The notes under the pieces are model-generated. The model was not told where the DNA came from and ran no database searches. It saw only the letters and a list, made by a program, of their open reading frames with translations. The position numbers and the translations under genes are program-made. DNA of 64,000 bases from Eucalyptus grandis. Its lineage: Eukaryota > Streptophyta > Magnoliopsida > Myrtales > Myrtaceae. This document shows positions 34,739-45,452 of this stretch, in pieces. Positions within the stretch are counted from its first letter, which is position 1. Every line of letters starts with the position of its first letter. Location of the stretch: assembly GCF_016545825.1 (NCBI RefSeq), contig NC_052618.1, forward strand, positions 46,446,196 through 46,510,195, in the 5' to 3' direction.

Positions 34739-36019
34739 GGGAAAATCTCAAATAAGGACCTAAAATGGTTTCATTTTCTCAAAAAATGATTTAAAGTGAA
34801 GTTTGTCTCAAAGAAGAACCCGGAGTAGTTATTTAGTTTCAAAAGAGGACCTGACTCGCCGGCCAGTGAATTGATGCATTTCTAATGCGTTTCGGCGACC
34901 TAATTAGGGTATTTTCATCCAAAAAATATTATCTTTTCTTTTTCCTTTTCCTCTGTTCATCTTCTCCATCTGCAAGCAAACCTCCAATATCTTGCTGATG
35001 AAGTAATTGCCGGCAAGATCGAACCACTTCAGCTTCTTGAGCCCCACCACCTCCAGGGGCAATGGCCCCCGTGAACTTGTCATTGCCCAAGTGGAGTTCT
35101 TTGAGCTGGGTTATCGCTCACAGGACATGCTGGGGAAGATCCCGAAGAGGTTGAGGAATCGGAGGGAGGTGGGGCTGCCGAGCTCCGGTGGGAGGGTCCC
35201 GATGAGGTTGTTGGTGGTGAGCGTGAGGTTGACGAGGTCGCGGAGAAGGCCGATTTTGGTGGGATGTAGCCCGAGAGGCCGACAGATGTGATGTTGAGAG
35301 AGACGACCCACGAGCCGGCGTCGCACATGACTCCGGTGAAGGAGCAATGCGAAAAGGGCGGCGACGAGAAGGAGGAGGAAGAGTCGACCCAGTCGTCAAT
35401 GGCGGCGGAGGGAGGCCTGACCATGGCAATTTTGAGCTTCCAGAGCACGTCTAGGTCGCTTCGTGCAAGGGAAGTGGAGATGAAGGGTAGGAAGAAGAAG
35501 AAGACTCCATTGGAGGGCGGTTTTATCCTCAGTGAGTTCGGCGAGGTTGACAAGGGCTCGCCAACCTTGCCGACCACTGGTAAGGGCATGCAAGGGCCTA
35601 CAAGTCCTCACCTGCTACCAACGCCTGCTGTTGGCAATGGGCGTTGAGCCCTCGCTGGCCTCAGGCAAGGCCGACCCATGTTGGTCCCACGACCTTCGCT
35701 GGCCCTTCCCCACTTCTGATGTCCTTGATTTGGGCAATGCCTATCTTCGACGAAGAAGACGATGAACAGGGACAACCATGGGTAGATCAAGAAGAAGATG
35801 AACAAGAGAAGGAAAACAAAAATATAATATTTTTTGGACAAAAATACCTAGACTAGGTCGCCAGAATACGCATTGAAAATGCATTAGTTCGATGGCCGGC
35901 AAGTCAGGTACTTTTTTGAGACTAAATGACTACTTTAGGGTCTTATTTGAGATAGATTCCACATCAGGTCATCTTTTAAGAAAATTGGGTCACTTTGGGT
36001 CTCTATTTGAGATTTTTCC
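34739..36019. mobile_element. Pack-MULE-like element with captured receptor-kinase fragment
   Basis: 1,281 bp with terminal inverted repeats of about 190 bp (left 34739 to about 34930, right about 35822-36019). Left end GGGAAAATCTCAAATAAGG; right end on the opposite strand GGAAAAATCTCAAATAGAG. The flanks are a perfect 9-bp target duplication AGTGAATAA (34730-34738 and 36020-36028), typical of Mutator transposition. No transposase is present. The interior carries a fragment of a CLAVATA1-like LRR receptor gene (minus strand) and a GC-rich filler (about 35530-35720). Confidence 0.9.
34985..35460 (-). pseudogene. Captured 5' fragment of CLAVATA1-like LRR receptor kinase
   Basis: Minus strand from 35460: SDLDVLWKLKIAMVRPPSAA, then HCSFTGVMCDAGSWVVSLNI, the LRR N-terminal cap of CLV1-type receptors (consensus HCSFSGVSCD...VVSLNVS), preceded by a hydrophobic run FFFFLPFISTSLA like a signal peptide. 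After a frameshift near 35280 the first LRRs continue in another frame (GLLRDLVNLTLTTNNLIGTL, PPELGSPTSLRFLN), then a stop; a third block GPLPLEVVGLKKLKWFDLAG follows at about 35060-35000. Transmembrane and kinase parts are absent. It lies entirely within the inverted repeats, consistent with capture. Confidence 0.8.
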
Positions 36020-36028
36020 AGTGAATAA

Positions 36029-36420
36029 TGTTTTTTCAGTAAATGGAAAATCTATACTTAAATTCAAGAAAATTATTTACTCTTTAAAAAATCAAAATTC
36101 ATTTTCCAAAAAATGACTAAATATCAGTGTTTGAACCAGAAATCCTATGTTTGAGCATAGGAACCCCAACGCTTGTTCCCAAGCAAAGACCAAGTTTGCC
36201 AGAGTTTATCAAGGCCAACCTAAATCCAAAGAGGCAGGGCTTAGAACCCCAATATCCGGGCCCGAGTCCATCCAGGCTAAGATTGAGACCACGAAACCCA
36301 TGCCTTGATTTCCAAAACCCAAGTCTACCATAGTTGGATCCACAGCTCTGCTGCACATACCTAGTTTCCTGCCTAATATGTGTGTATTTAAAAAAATCAA
36401 ATCAAATTTTATTTATTCAA
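36029..36420. other. Junction segment between copies A and B
   Basis: 392 bases with no recognised gene; open frames on both strands are unsupported. The duplication junction lies near 36420. Confidence 0.5.
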
Positions 36421-36477
36421 TGTGAGTGCTAGTGATTGCCCCTCAGTGCTAGTGATTGCCCCTCCATGCAAGACCAA

Positions 36478-37208
36478 GGATGCGTTTGGTAATGATTATG
36501 TTCCCGGAAATAATTTCTTATTAGAAATGATTCTTTTTTATTGTTCGGGAATAATTTCTAAGCATTTTAAGTCGTTTGATAACTATCTAAATTCTTTTAT
36601 TCTAAAATAGAATTGTGTTTGGTACCGTGCTCAAAATTTCTACTCTAATCATTTTCTTTTAATTTTTACATAATTTTTTTTACTTTTTTTCCTTTCTCTC
36701 TCCTATTCTTCTTCTTCAAGTGGCCAACGACCTCACCGGAGCGTCACCGACCCTCATCGGCCGAGCCTCGCCGGGGCTGGGTGAGGCCCGCCTAGCCACC
36801 GGGTGAGGCCGAGCCTCACCGGTGGCTGGGCTTGCCTCTAGCGAGCTCGCTGGACCTCGCCCTGGCCTGGTAAGATTGCCGGACCGGTTGTTGACAACTG
36901 GTGGTGGTGGGCGGCAGACGGCGAACGGCGAACGGCAACCGCGACGGTGGCGGTAGATAAAGAAGAAGAAAAGGGGAGAAGAAGAAGAAGAAAATGCTTG
37001 ATTCTTAGATTTGTTCCCGAGAACAAGAATCGGCTTTTTATTTTTATTTTTTATTCTTAATTCTGTTTCAAATCTATTTCCAGAAACAAAAAATTAGAAA
37101 TTTGTTTCCGGGAACAAAAATTTTACCAAACACGATTTTGTTTCAAAATTACTCATGGGAACAAAAAATCATAATCTGATACTGTTTGGATGGTTACCAA
37201 ACAGGCCC
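36478..37208. mobile_element. Harbinger/Tourist-like MITE
   Basis: 731 bp absent from copy A (site at about 8566). Ends GGATGCGTTTGGTAA and TTACCAAACAGGCCC are inverted repeats; flanks CAA / TAA fit a 3-bp TWA-type target. Sub-terminal inverted repeats include GTTCCCGGAAA-like blocks. The middle (36720-36870) is a GC-rich filler. No transposase. Confidence 0.75.
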
Positions 37209-37696
37209 TAAGAGGTGCTAATCCAATTCAGAACGATTCCATTGCCGTATAAACCATTTGTCCTTGATGGAGACAAGACGCCCATTGGCACTTAAGCTTT
37301 TTGATTATTGTTCCACGCACAAATAACTAATGAATTTTATCATATAAGCCGAGCCCTTCAGCTCAGAATTTTATCATATAAGCCGAGCCCTTCAGCGCAC
37401 CTTTCTTCTTCTTTTATTTGAAGTAAGAAGGTCACTTACAGCGAAATGCAGCCTGAATGCTTCTATATAGTTTCATACTGTTGGATTGAAGGGAAGGTCG
37501 TCCGGAATAAACATCCAGAAAGTGATATAGAGATCGAGGGCACGCGTGTTTATGCTTTAGCAAAAGCAACCCGTCAAAATCTGAAATACTAGCCCAGTAT
37601 CAAAAGATTATGAAAAATTATATGTAAATCTACACGTGTCAATCTTTCATATATTGTAAAAGCTTGAAGTGTTACCTAAAAAAAAAGGTCAAAGTG

Positions 37697-37890
37697 AAAC
37701 CACCCACCTGGGTGGCGTTGCTGGCTTTGGGCCCTCTCCCCCTCACGAAGGGGAGGGGTTCGAATCCCCAGTGCGTCGCAGGGTGACTTAACCGTTGACG
37801 TGAGTGTGGTGGCCAGCTTGCGTCAGCCCCAGGTTCTTCCCGCCGGCTATCGGCTTTCGGGGTTTCCTGGGTCACCAAGAAAAAAAAAAA
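37697..37890 (+). mobile_element. tRNA-derived SINE
   Basis: About 194 bp with a B-box GGTTCGAATCC (about 37758-37768) and an A-box-like TGGCGTTGCTGG about 45 bases before it, ending in a poly(A) tail. Flanked by the direct repeat AGGTCAAAGTG (37686-37696 and 37891-37901). The insertion is absent from copy A at about 17970. B-box context GGGGTTCGAATCCCC can form a T-arm, but there is no full cloverleaf. Confidence 0.9.
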
Positions 37891-37901
37891 AGGTCAAAGT
37901 G

Positions 37902-40900
37902 TGTCAGTTGCAAGATTTGAGTTAAGTAAAAGGTAAAAGTCTACATTAACACCTTTGAACTACTAAGGTTTGAGGTGTGATTTTTCATGTTACAACAGGG
38001 TTAAGCATCTTTTATACAATTTCTTCTTTGGCCAGAGAATCTTCTAGTACATTTTAACCTTACGTCGATTTAGTATCCTTGTGAAGGAAGACAATTACGT
38101 TCTTCGCGATCCCAGTTCAAGGTAGGAGCCGTTCGATTTTTTCACGACCGAAAACGGCAAATTACCAATGATTGTCTTCGAAACTCAGCGGTACGATCAA
38201 TTTACACGGTACCAGGCATGTCTTGGTAGATAGATACGGAAGTTAAGAAAGATAATTAAAACGGAAGCCATGGTTTTTTTCACTGCCGATACAGATTTGC
38301 ATTGGCAATTGAACGACGAAATCGGTGCGTCCGAGTCGCATGATCTTGGGGCGTGCAACTTCTTGTTATTAAATTTCCCAACCCCTTGCATCGGCCGTGA
38401 GCGAAATCATGCACGACTGCAGTGCGGCAAGTCACAACAGCACAGCTGCAAGGAAGTACACCAAATTGACGTAGTCAGAAGGAACGATCGTGCCCACATT
38501 TTAACACTCGTGCCCCAAACGTTCGGTCCAGAAACAAACACATCCATAGGAAGGAGCAATAGTAGATCTAGAGTTCACCATCAGTTGCCACAGCGATACA
38601 TTAGCGATACATGAGTGGGGGGGATCAGACCAACTAACATCGCTAGAACTAGACCCATCAAGATGGGTTATAAATCAATTTCTTAACTCATATAGGTATT
38701 AAATATATTATAAATGGATTAGTTTTATTGAGTAAATGAGTCATAAATAAGTTTACAATATACAACTCTTTTCATAACTCTTTGTTCAATCTCTCTCACC
38801 TTTACTCAATCTCGTACTCACTTATTTTGTATTGTCACTTCAGATTATGAGTCTTTGTAGATTGGATTATGTATGGAAGCGTTTCAGCAAATATGGATTG
38901 GATCATATATGGATTTGGTCAAGTATGAGTCACTAGATTTGCATTACGTGGAAATTAGTCTATTTGGATCAGAACATTTGTTACCTGACCCAAGTCTCGA
39001 TCTAACACACTCGTTTGATGGATCTACCTAAAACTAATAGAAGATTATGAGAACAAGGGTTCTCTAAAAAAACAACCCTCTCACGCAAACCAAAACCATG
39101 TAAGTTTCAATAACCAAGCTAATGGCGACAATGGCTACTGGGCTTATGGTTAATAATATAAAATAAATCAAATTTAAATACTTAAATCATAATCTAAACT
39201 TAATTCATTATTATTACTCTGATTTATGGAGAGCTTATTTTTTAAAAGCAGGATTTATGATCATCATAGGGAGTTGAAAATAATCTACTTTTGAAGAATA
39301 GTTTATTAGCTAATGCAAACTATTTATCTAACATAAATATAATGGTTTATATCACTAATTATCTACTGTAGACTATAATCATAACCTTTTAGATTAATAA
39401 ATATCTAAGCAGATTGTATCCAATAGGCAAATCTACTTAGACAGCCGTCGGAGACAAAGCCGTATTTGATTGTTGTTGCCGTTCTCTCTTTTCTCTTACA
39501 AGCTTAGTAAGGTCTAGGTTGGGGAAAACTCCAAAACTAGGGTTCCAAAAAGCTGAGGTTTTTTTTTTTTTTTTTGGCTATTTAATCACTTCATGATGAA
39601 GCTTTATTTTCTTTATATCCGTTTTCTTTCCAAAACTACAAAATAGTAAGTAGAGCGCTGCTAGCATGACCGTGTAATAATGTTACGATGAACTGCAAGC
39701 AATAAAATCAGAGGATGGCTCGGCTTTGACTTCCATCTTTTCTTACTAGAGCACTACTAGAACGACCGTGTAACAGTGTGATGGTGAAATGCCAGCCACA
39801 AAAGTAGATGAGGACCAAATTCTAACTTCGATCTTTTCTTGTCCATCCATTTGGTTTTGTGCCTCATCTAGTTTTTTTTTTTTTTGGAATCTGCCTCATC
39901 TAGTTTTGTGGCTAGCATTTCACCCATTCCAGTGGAGCCCTGCTAGTACGCATGTACTCATACTAAGCAAAGGGGCAATCACAACAATAGAAAGTCGTTG
40001 AGAGGGCATGAGCTGCCCACCTTTCACGTGAAATGACTTTCGATTCGTCGGTCAGTGGGTTTGAAAGAAAGTTACGCGCAAGAATGTGCCAAATGAAATG
40101 CCTCAGATCACAAGCCCCAACCCCTGATCTGTCTCGTCGAAAGCTCGATCGACAAAATAAGGGAAAGGTACACTGCTCAAGTCTCATCTCATCGGTCACC
40201 ATACAGGAACAGAACTCATCTCATCGGTCACCATACAGGAACAGAACTCATGACAGCTCTTCTTTCGTTGGGACATGGCCTTCTCGAGTGTATACGTGCG
40301 ACCTTACCCCACGGGGACCGTGAACCCTCCCGTATAAATTGCCTCTGGTGGTTTCTTTTGGACCATGGTTTATACCTTCTGTTAGGAGACGTGTGGATCG
40401 TTCATGAGCATTACCAATCGGCAAACATAAGGTTTTTGCCTAACAGGATCTGTCGGCATGAATGGGTTGTCTTGCTTAACCCTCTGAATTGGCATAGCGT
40501 AGTTGGTTGGAGTTCGGGGGAATTTCCAGCTCGAGAACCGGAGGTTACAAGGTCAAATTCCACGTATAAGAAAAATCCTAAAACTTATCATGAAAGCATA
40601 ATTTAATCTTAAAACTTACAAAAATGCAATCAAATCCTAAAATTTGTCAGATTGATGCAATCAAATCCTTCCATTAACACCATCTAATTTAACTAACGGA
40701 AAATGTCAACGTGACTTTTCTTAATATTTTCTCTCTCCTAAGTGGAGATGACATGGTTAAAACAAGAAATATAAGGCTAAAACAACATCGTTTTAGTCCA
40801 AATATAACTTTTAGTACAAATTTTATATAATTATAAACTAAACCTTAAAAAAAAAAAAAGGTGGAAGACGAACTAGGCGGTGATGGCCACGTGCCCGACG

Positions 40901-40979
40901 ATTGGGGGGGGTCGCAAGGGGTCATCGGGCCCAGCCTAGCTACTGCCTCGCCAACCATAGACTAGGGCCTACTGGCTCC
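37902..40979. other. Copy B duplicated spacer
   Basis: Collinear with 17980-18151, 19293-20897 and 26981-28200 of copy A. It contains the empty sites of the LINE (about 38058) and of the third Copia element (about 39722). A 36-bp direct repeat (ACTCATCTCATCGGTCACCA type) is at 40180-40260. No gene recognised. Confidence 0.65.
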
Positions 40980-41914
40980 TAGAGGTGAGCATCAGTCTAG
41001 GGTCAATCCTGGGACCAACCCCTGACCAACCCCGGCCCAACCCTACTACCCTGGGTCTGCTTAAAAGCGAGACGGGGGTTGGTCCTAGTCCCCGAGATTC
41101 CTAGATCACCACTATGGGTTGGTCCTCGGTTTTGGAAGTTTAGGGTCGATTCAACTCGGACCAACCCTAATTGTATATATATTTATATCTAATATATTTT
41201 TATAATTTTTATATAGAAAAATCCTAAAACAAACGGAGTTAACAATATTAAACAACTCTTTAGTGAGGAGTCCAAATAATTTTACACCATTTTTTAATAA
41301 TTTAGATTTTTAATATCTTTTACGATGTCAACAGTCATAATTCACAAATGAAGAAAATGTTTTTGTGAGGAGTTATCATGGCGTCCAAAAAGGCATAAAC
41401 AGCTTCTCGCGACATTCTCCTTTAGTACTCGTTCTCTTTTGTCTGATTTGTCCTCTTAATTTTCAATTTGCCAAAATAAAAATACAAAAAAAATTGTTTC
41501 TCTGCTCGCCACTTGACACTCACTTCGCTCGTTTTTGGTCATGCCACTCGCCGCTCAACGCTCGCCCTACTTGTTGCTTGTTGCTCACCCCACGCTTAAC
41601 ACTCGCCCCACTCAACTCGCCCCACTCAACGCTCACTGTTCGCCTCTCTTAGCTAATCTCGCTTGTCCTTGAACCCATTAAGTCGATCCAATCCTCGATC
41701 GCTTTTTCAAGGAATACAAAAAATGAAATAAAAAAATTATCAATTGTTCCCAAATTAACCCTGGAATTGGATTGACCCCATTAGATCAGTCCAATCCTCA
41801 ATCCCAAGTTCGATAGGGTCGGTTCTTGATCCTAAAAATTGAAGACTAACACTGTGCGGATTGGTCCTTGGGTTAGGGGGTGGACCGGCCTAATCCGAAC
41901 CATGCTCACCCCTA
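40980..41914. mobile_element. hAT-type non-autonomous element 1
   Basis: 935 bp, ends TAGAGGTGAGCAT and (opposite strand) TAGGGGTGAGCAT, flanked by a perfect 8-bp duplication CTGGCTCC (40972-40979 and 41915-41922). This matches hAT terminal and target-size rules. Inserted into the MITE filler; absent in copy A. No transposase. Confidence 0.9.
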
Positions 41915-41976
41915 CTGGCTCCCACCCAACTCTAGTTAGGGAAGGCAGTGGCAAGGGCCCCGCGATCCTTGCTGAC

Positions 41977-42648
41977 TAGGGGTGATTAGTTCTAAAAGTG
42001 GAACCTAGAACCTATTCTATTATAACTGGTTCTCATTTTTTGGACCCTAGAACCTACCCAATTTGCCTAGAACCGATTCTAGTTAATACTCTATTTTTCC
42101 AATCCAATTCTAGGGTCTACCCAAGAACCTGTTTTATTTTTATGTTCCTTTTTTTGGTTCATTTTTTACAGCAAAATTTTTAAGGTTATGAGTAGTGAGA
42201 TGATTTAAAGTAAAAGATGAAGAATAGAATCCGCCAAAAACAACAATCCATAAGTTGAATATGTAGTCACGTACAATTATAATTGATAAATAGTTTAAAC
42301 ACGTAAAATAAAGCATAAATTATAAAACTCCATTCCCCATTAATTCATAAAAATTAAGGAGATTGGCGAGGAGTTCCGCTAGAAAGGACAAAGGATGAAG
42401 GAGTGTTGATGTTAGAATTTAGGAGGAAAAGAAATTAGGATTTTAGCTCTTTAGCTTATAAAACTGGTTCCAACACAAGGTGGAGTTCTTGGGTGAGTAT
42501 TCACTCGGAACCTATTCCTAGAGTAATTATAACAGGTTCCAAAAATTTGGGACCTATTCCCAGACCGGTTCCAACTAGAACTAATTCCTCAACCTATTTT
42601 TTGGACAGTCTAGTTCCCGAGTAAAATTGGTTTGGTTGCACACCCTTA
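41977..42648. mobile_element. hAT-type non-autonomous element 2
   Basis: 672 bp, ends TAGGGGTGATTAG and (opposite strand) TAAGGGTGTGCAA; flanks TTGCTGAC / TTGTCGAC are an 8-bp duplication with two mismatches. The interior carries inverted GGAACCTA / TAGGTTCC motifs. It is 62 bp from hAT element 1; absent in copy A. Confidence 0.75.
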
Positions 42649-43127
42649 TTGTCGACCATTTCCCCACCATTGTTGGCCCTCCTTGGCGATGGTCTGGCGG
42701 TAGTAACGAGGGCAGCCTATTGTATTTTTTAAAAACTTATTTTTTATTTAATTTAAATAAAAATGGTATTAAAAATCAAATTTGGACCAAAGTAGGAGAG
42801 AGAAAATATTTTAAAAAAAAAACACCTTAGCATTTTCCGTCAGTCAAATTAGACGAAGGTAACAAAAGGGATCGATTGCACCAATCTAACAAGTTTGAGA
42901 ATCTAATTGCATTTTTTTGCAAGTTTTAGAACTTAATAACACTTCCGTGACAAGTTTTAAGATTTCTAGTGAACATATTCCTGGAAAGAATACTTCCATG
43001 AGTTAGGACCACATCCATTGATTGAAGGTTTAAACATAATTGGTTTGTGGAACTTGTAAGTGTTCCCTGGGTTTCCAGGTCGTGCTCGTGCCCTTGGATT
43101 GTACAGCAGAACACATTGGCCCAATCA

Positions 43128-43213
43128 CTCTCTCTCTCTCTCTCTCTCTTCTTCCCGCCAACTGTTTGACAGCGCCATTGTTGTCTTTAAACCCGCCATA
43201 CTTGGATGACTTG

Positions 43214-43244
<31 letters not shown>
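43128..43244. repeat. Paired (CT)n / (GA)n microsatellites
   Basis: A CT run at 43128-43149 and a GA run at 43216-43244 are about 65 bases apart and could pair as a hairpin. Confidence 0.8.
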
Positions 43245-43247
<3 letters not shown>

Positions 43248-44970
43248 GAGGGAGGGGTGTGTTAGGCGGAGGCGGGTGGTGGTTCATGGGGCCAAGGACA
43301 GCAGCAGCGGATGAGCTAAGCTAGGCAAAGATAGGGAGAGAAGACGATGAGAAGGAATTAAGATTCTCTAATTATAAGTTAACTGTGTGAGGAACTGTTT
43401 GATGGTGACTGCAAACGAAGACCTAAAAAAATTTGCGTCTTCGATTCCCCTTGAATTGTTTGTTACCTTCGAGAAACAATTTTTCTTCAAACAAAAGTGG
43501 GGTTTGCTCACAAGGATCGATGACCAGGTGGCAAATTTCTCGTATATGTATATGGTGATCAGAGCATGGTGATGTGGCTAGATTTTGGGTTATTGTCAGC
43601 TATTTCTGACACAAAATATCAATGAAACCTTTTAAAAGGCACTCGATGAGATGATGTTTGATTCCCTTGTGAAGTGACTAATTAAGAAATTATTACAATT
43701 TTCTAGCCGAGATATTTATGGTCAGAATCATAATAATTGATCTGTTAGAGTAAGTTGAATAAGTCTCTTGCGAACTTTCGTTATTAACACCCATTTTCTC
43801 TTATTAATGTGGCGGTTCACTCCTATTCTAGAATGTACATGGTAAGGCCTCGGCTAACGTGACGGCGCCGTAATTTCAATTTTCTAACCGTCTAATGCTA
43901 ACCACAACTTTAAATGTAGTAACCTAGGAAACTTTGTCCTATTTTGTATCTTTTTCACTTTCCATCGTTTCTGTTTTTTTCTTGGCTTAATTTAGGATTA
44001 GAGGATTCAAAAAAAATAAAAAATAAAAGCAAATTTAATACCGATACATAGATTATACAAGTAGGAAAATATATCTTTAGTGAGGTGATACAAATGTTAT
44101 GTTCTCTAGCATCATGATTCTTTCATCACTACTTTTTTAAATTGAATTGTTTGTCTCACTTCATTTATAACACGATTTTCATTAGTGAAGCTACTTTCGA
44201 TACAAGCTTCATTAGTCTAAATGATATTAATGTAAAAAATTAAGTATTGTATATCTATATATATTAATAGATATAAATTAAGTATCAGCTCAATGAATAT
44301 CTCTTATTTTCATGCAATCAAAGGGGCAGAGATTAATGATTCTTTCTCTACAATTATGTGTTAATCATTTTACAAATCCTAAAATAATCGGAAGCTCAAA
44401 GTATATTAGATAATTACATTTCTTATTTTTTGAGTTCTAAAATTTCTTTTATTTGGGAACAATATCAACCAAATTTTTTTCTTTGGCTGAGAATAATATC
44501 CGTTATTTTAAAACTTACAAGTGAATCTTGCATATATTACTATTATCCAAATATAATCACTTTGATTTGTTTTTTAAAATTATAAATTAATTAATTAAAA
44601 AAAAAAAAAAACTCATCTTGCTCCTTTTTAGAATAGTGGAAAAATCCCATCAATTCGTTGACAGAAAAATCTGAAACTGGCAAAGCCCGAATGGTAGTTT
44701 TCAACAATGAAACTTGTGGCTAACATCACGCCGTCCATTTTGTAAAATGACGGTACGGTCATGGGCTCGTTTTCCACATGGGTAAAATGCCACACCCGAA
44801 ATATTCAGATCCCATTTCCGCATGTATTTTAGGAGAAGTAACCAAAATTAATAGAAAGTAGAAAGCCAACGCCAACTCCAACTCCAACTCCACTCTCCAG
44901 TCTGCACGAAATGGCCATAACTTGTTGACAAGTAAGGCCAAATTGGGTCCACTGAAGTCTCTCGCTCTCC

Positions 44971-44974
<4 letters not shown>

Positions 44975-45005
<31 letters not shown>
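44975..45005. repeat. (CT)n microsatellite upstream of the copy B 49-residue gene
   Basis: CT dinucleotide run not present at the equivalent place in copy A. Confidence 0.85.
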
Positions 45006-45009
<4 letters not shown>

Positions 45010-45099
45010 ATATAATGTTAGAATCCAATGTAGATGCATCCATTTGATGACGATAATGAATGTTGATTTGGTCCTCGATAGTCATCTTGAACTTGGGCC

Positions 45100-45325
45100 A
45101 ACACGTGTTTTGTGTTGTCTGGATAATATCTCTGGGACGTGCGGGCATGGCAGCAAGTCGACAAAGACGGGGGTTGAGGCGTTCTTATCTCCGACTGATT
45201 GTTCGCTCTCCCAGTCTCTCAACCCCCGCAGATTAACCACTGTTTTTCTCTCTTTTGGTGGTGGGGCGGGGGAACTCCCACGCATGGCGATGGCGATTCC
45301 TATAGCCCTCCAAACGCCTATATAT
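45100..45325 (+). promoter_or_regulatory. Conserved promoter: G-box, inverted repeat, TATA box (copy B)
   Basis: Same order as copy A: AACACGTGTT at 45100-45109, CGGGGGTTGAG / CTCAACCCCCG at about 45169 and 45219, TATATAT at 45319-45325. The surrounding sequence is more diverged than these blocks in places. Confidence 0.65.
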
Positions 45326-45452
45326 ACCGACCCTCCCTTCACAAACCCTGCAAACCAAAACCCTCTCGCATGTTCATCCTCTTCACCATTCGAAACCCTA
45401 ACATTTTTTTTCCCCTTTTATATAGTGAGAAAGGTCTTGATCCCAAGAAGAC

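Larger units (their letters stand above)
8525..36420 (+). repeat. Direct tandem duplication, copy A (expanded by transposons)
   Basis: Collinear matches with copy B continue throughout: 8525-8744 with 36420-37375; 17649-18151 with 37370-38055; 19293-20897 with 38050-39720; 26981-28760 with 39721-43880; 28760-31540 with 43880-48103; 33950-34720 with 52611-53345 and then 53909 onward. By eye similarity is roughly 80-90 percent. Removing insertions from A leaves roughly 10 kb of ancestral DNA. Exact ends are approximate. Confidence 0.85.
42649..45099. other. Copy B spacer with microsatellites
   Basis: Collinear with 28240-30150 of copy A except for about 760 bases (about 43050-43810) present only in B, which hold (CT)n at 43128-43149 and (GA)n at 43216-43244, mutually complementary. 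The empty site of the 29402 MITE is at about 44508. Another (CT)n run is at 44975-45005. No gene supported. Confidence 0.6.

Noticed and set aside
37740..37790. Possible tRNA gene (GGTTCGAATCC and flanking arms)
   Set aside because: Only the T-arm/B-box and an A-box-like part are present; flanking direct repeats and poly(A) show a SINE.
43030..43324. Frames on both strands with Ser-Leu and Arg-Glu repeats around the paired microsatellites
   Set aside because: Repeat translation; no conserved domain.
44759..45148. Minus-strand frames with Arg-Glu repeats
   Set aside because: Translation of the CT/GA microsatellite at 44975-45005; not conserved in copy A.
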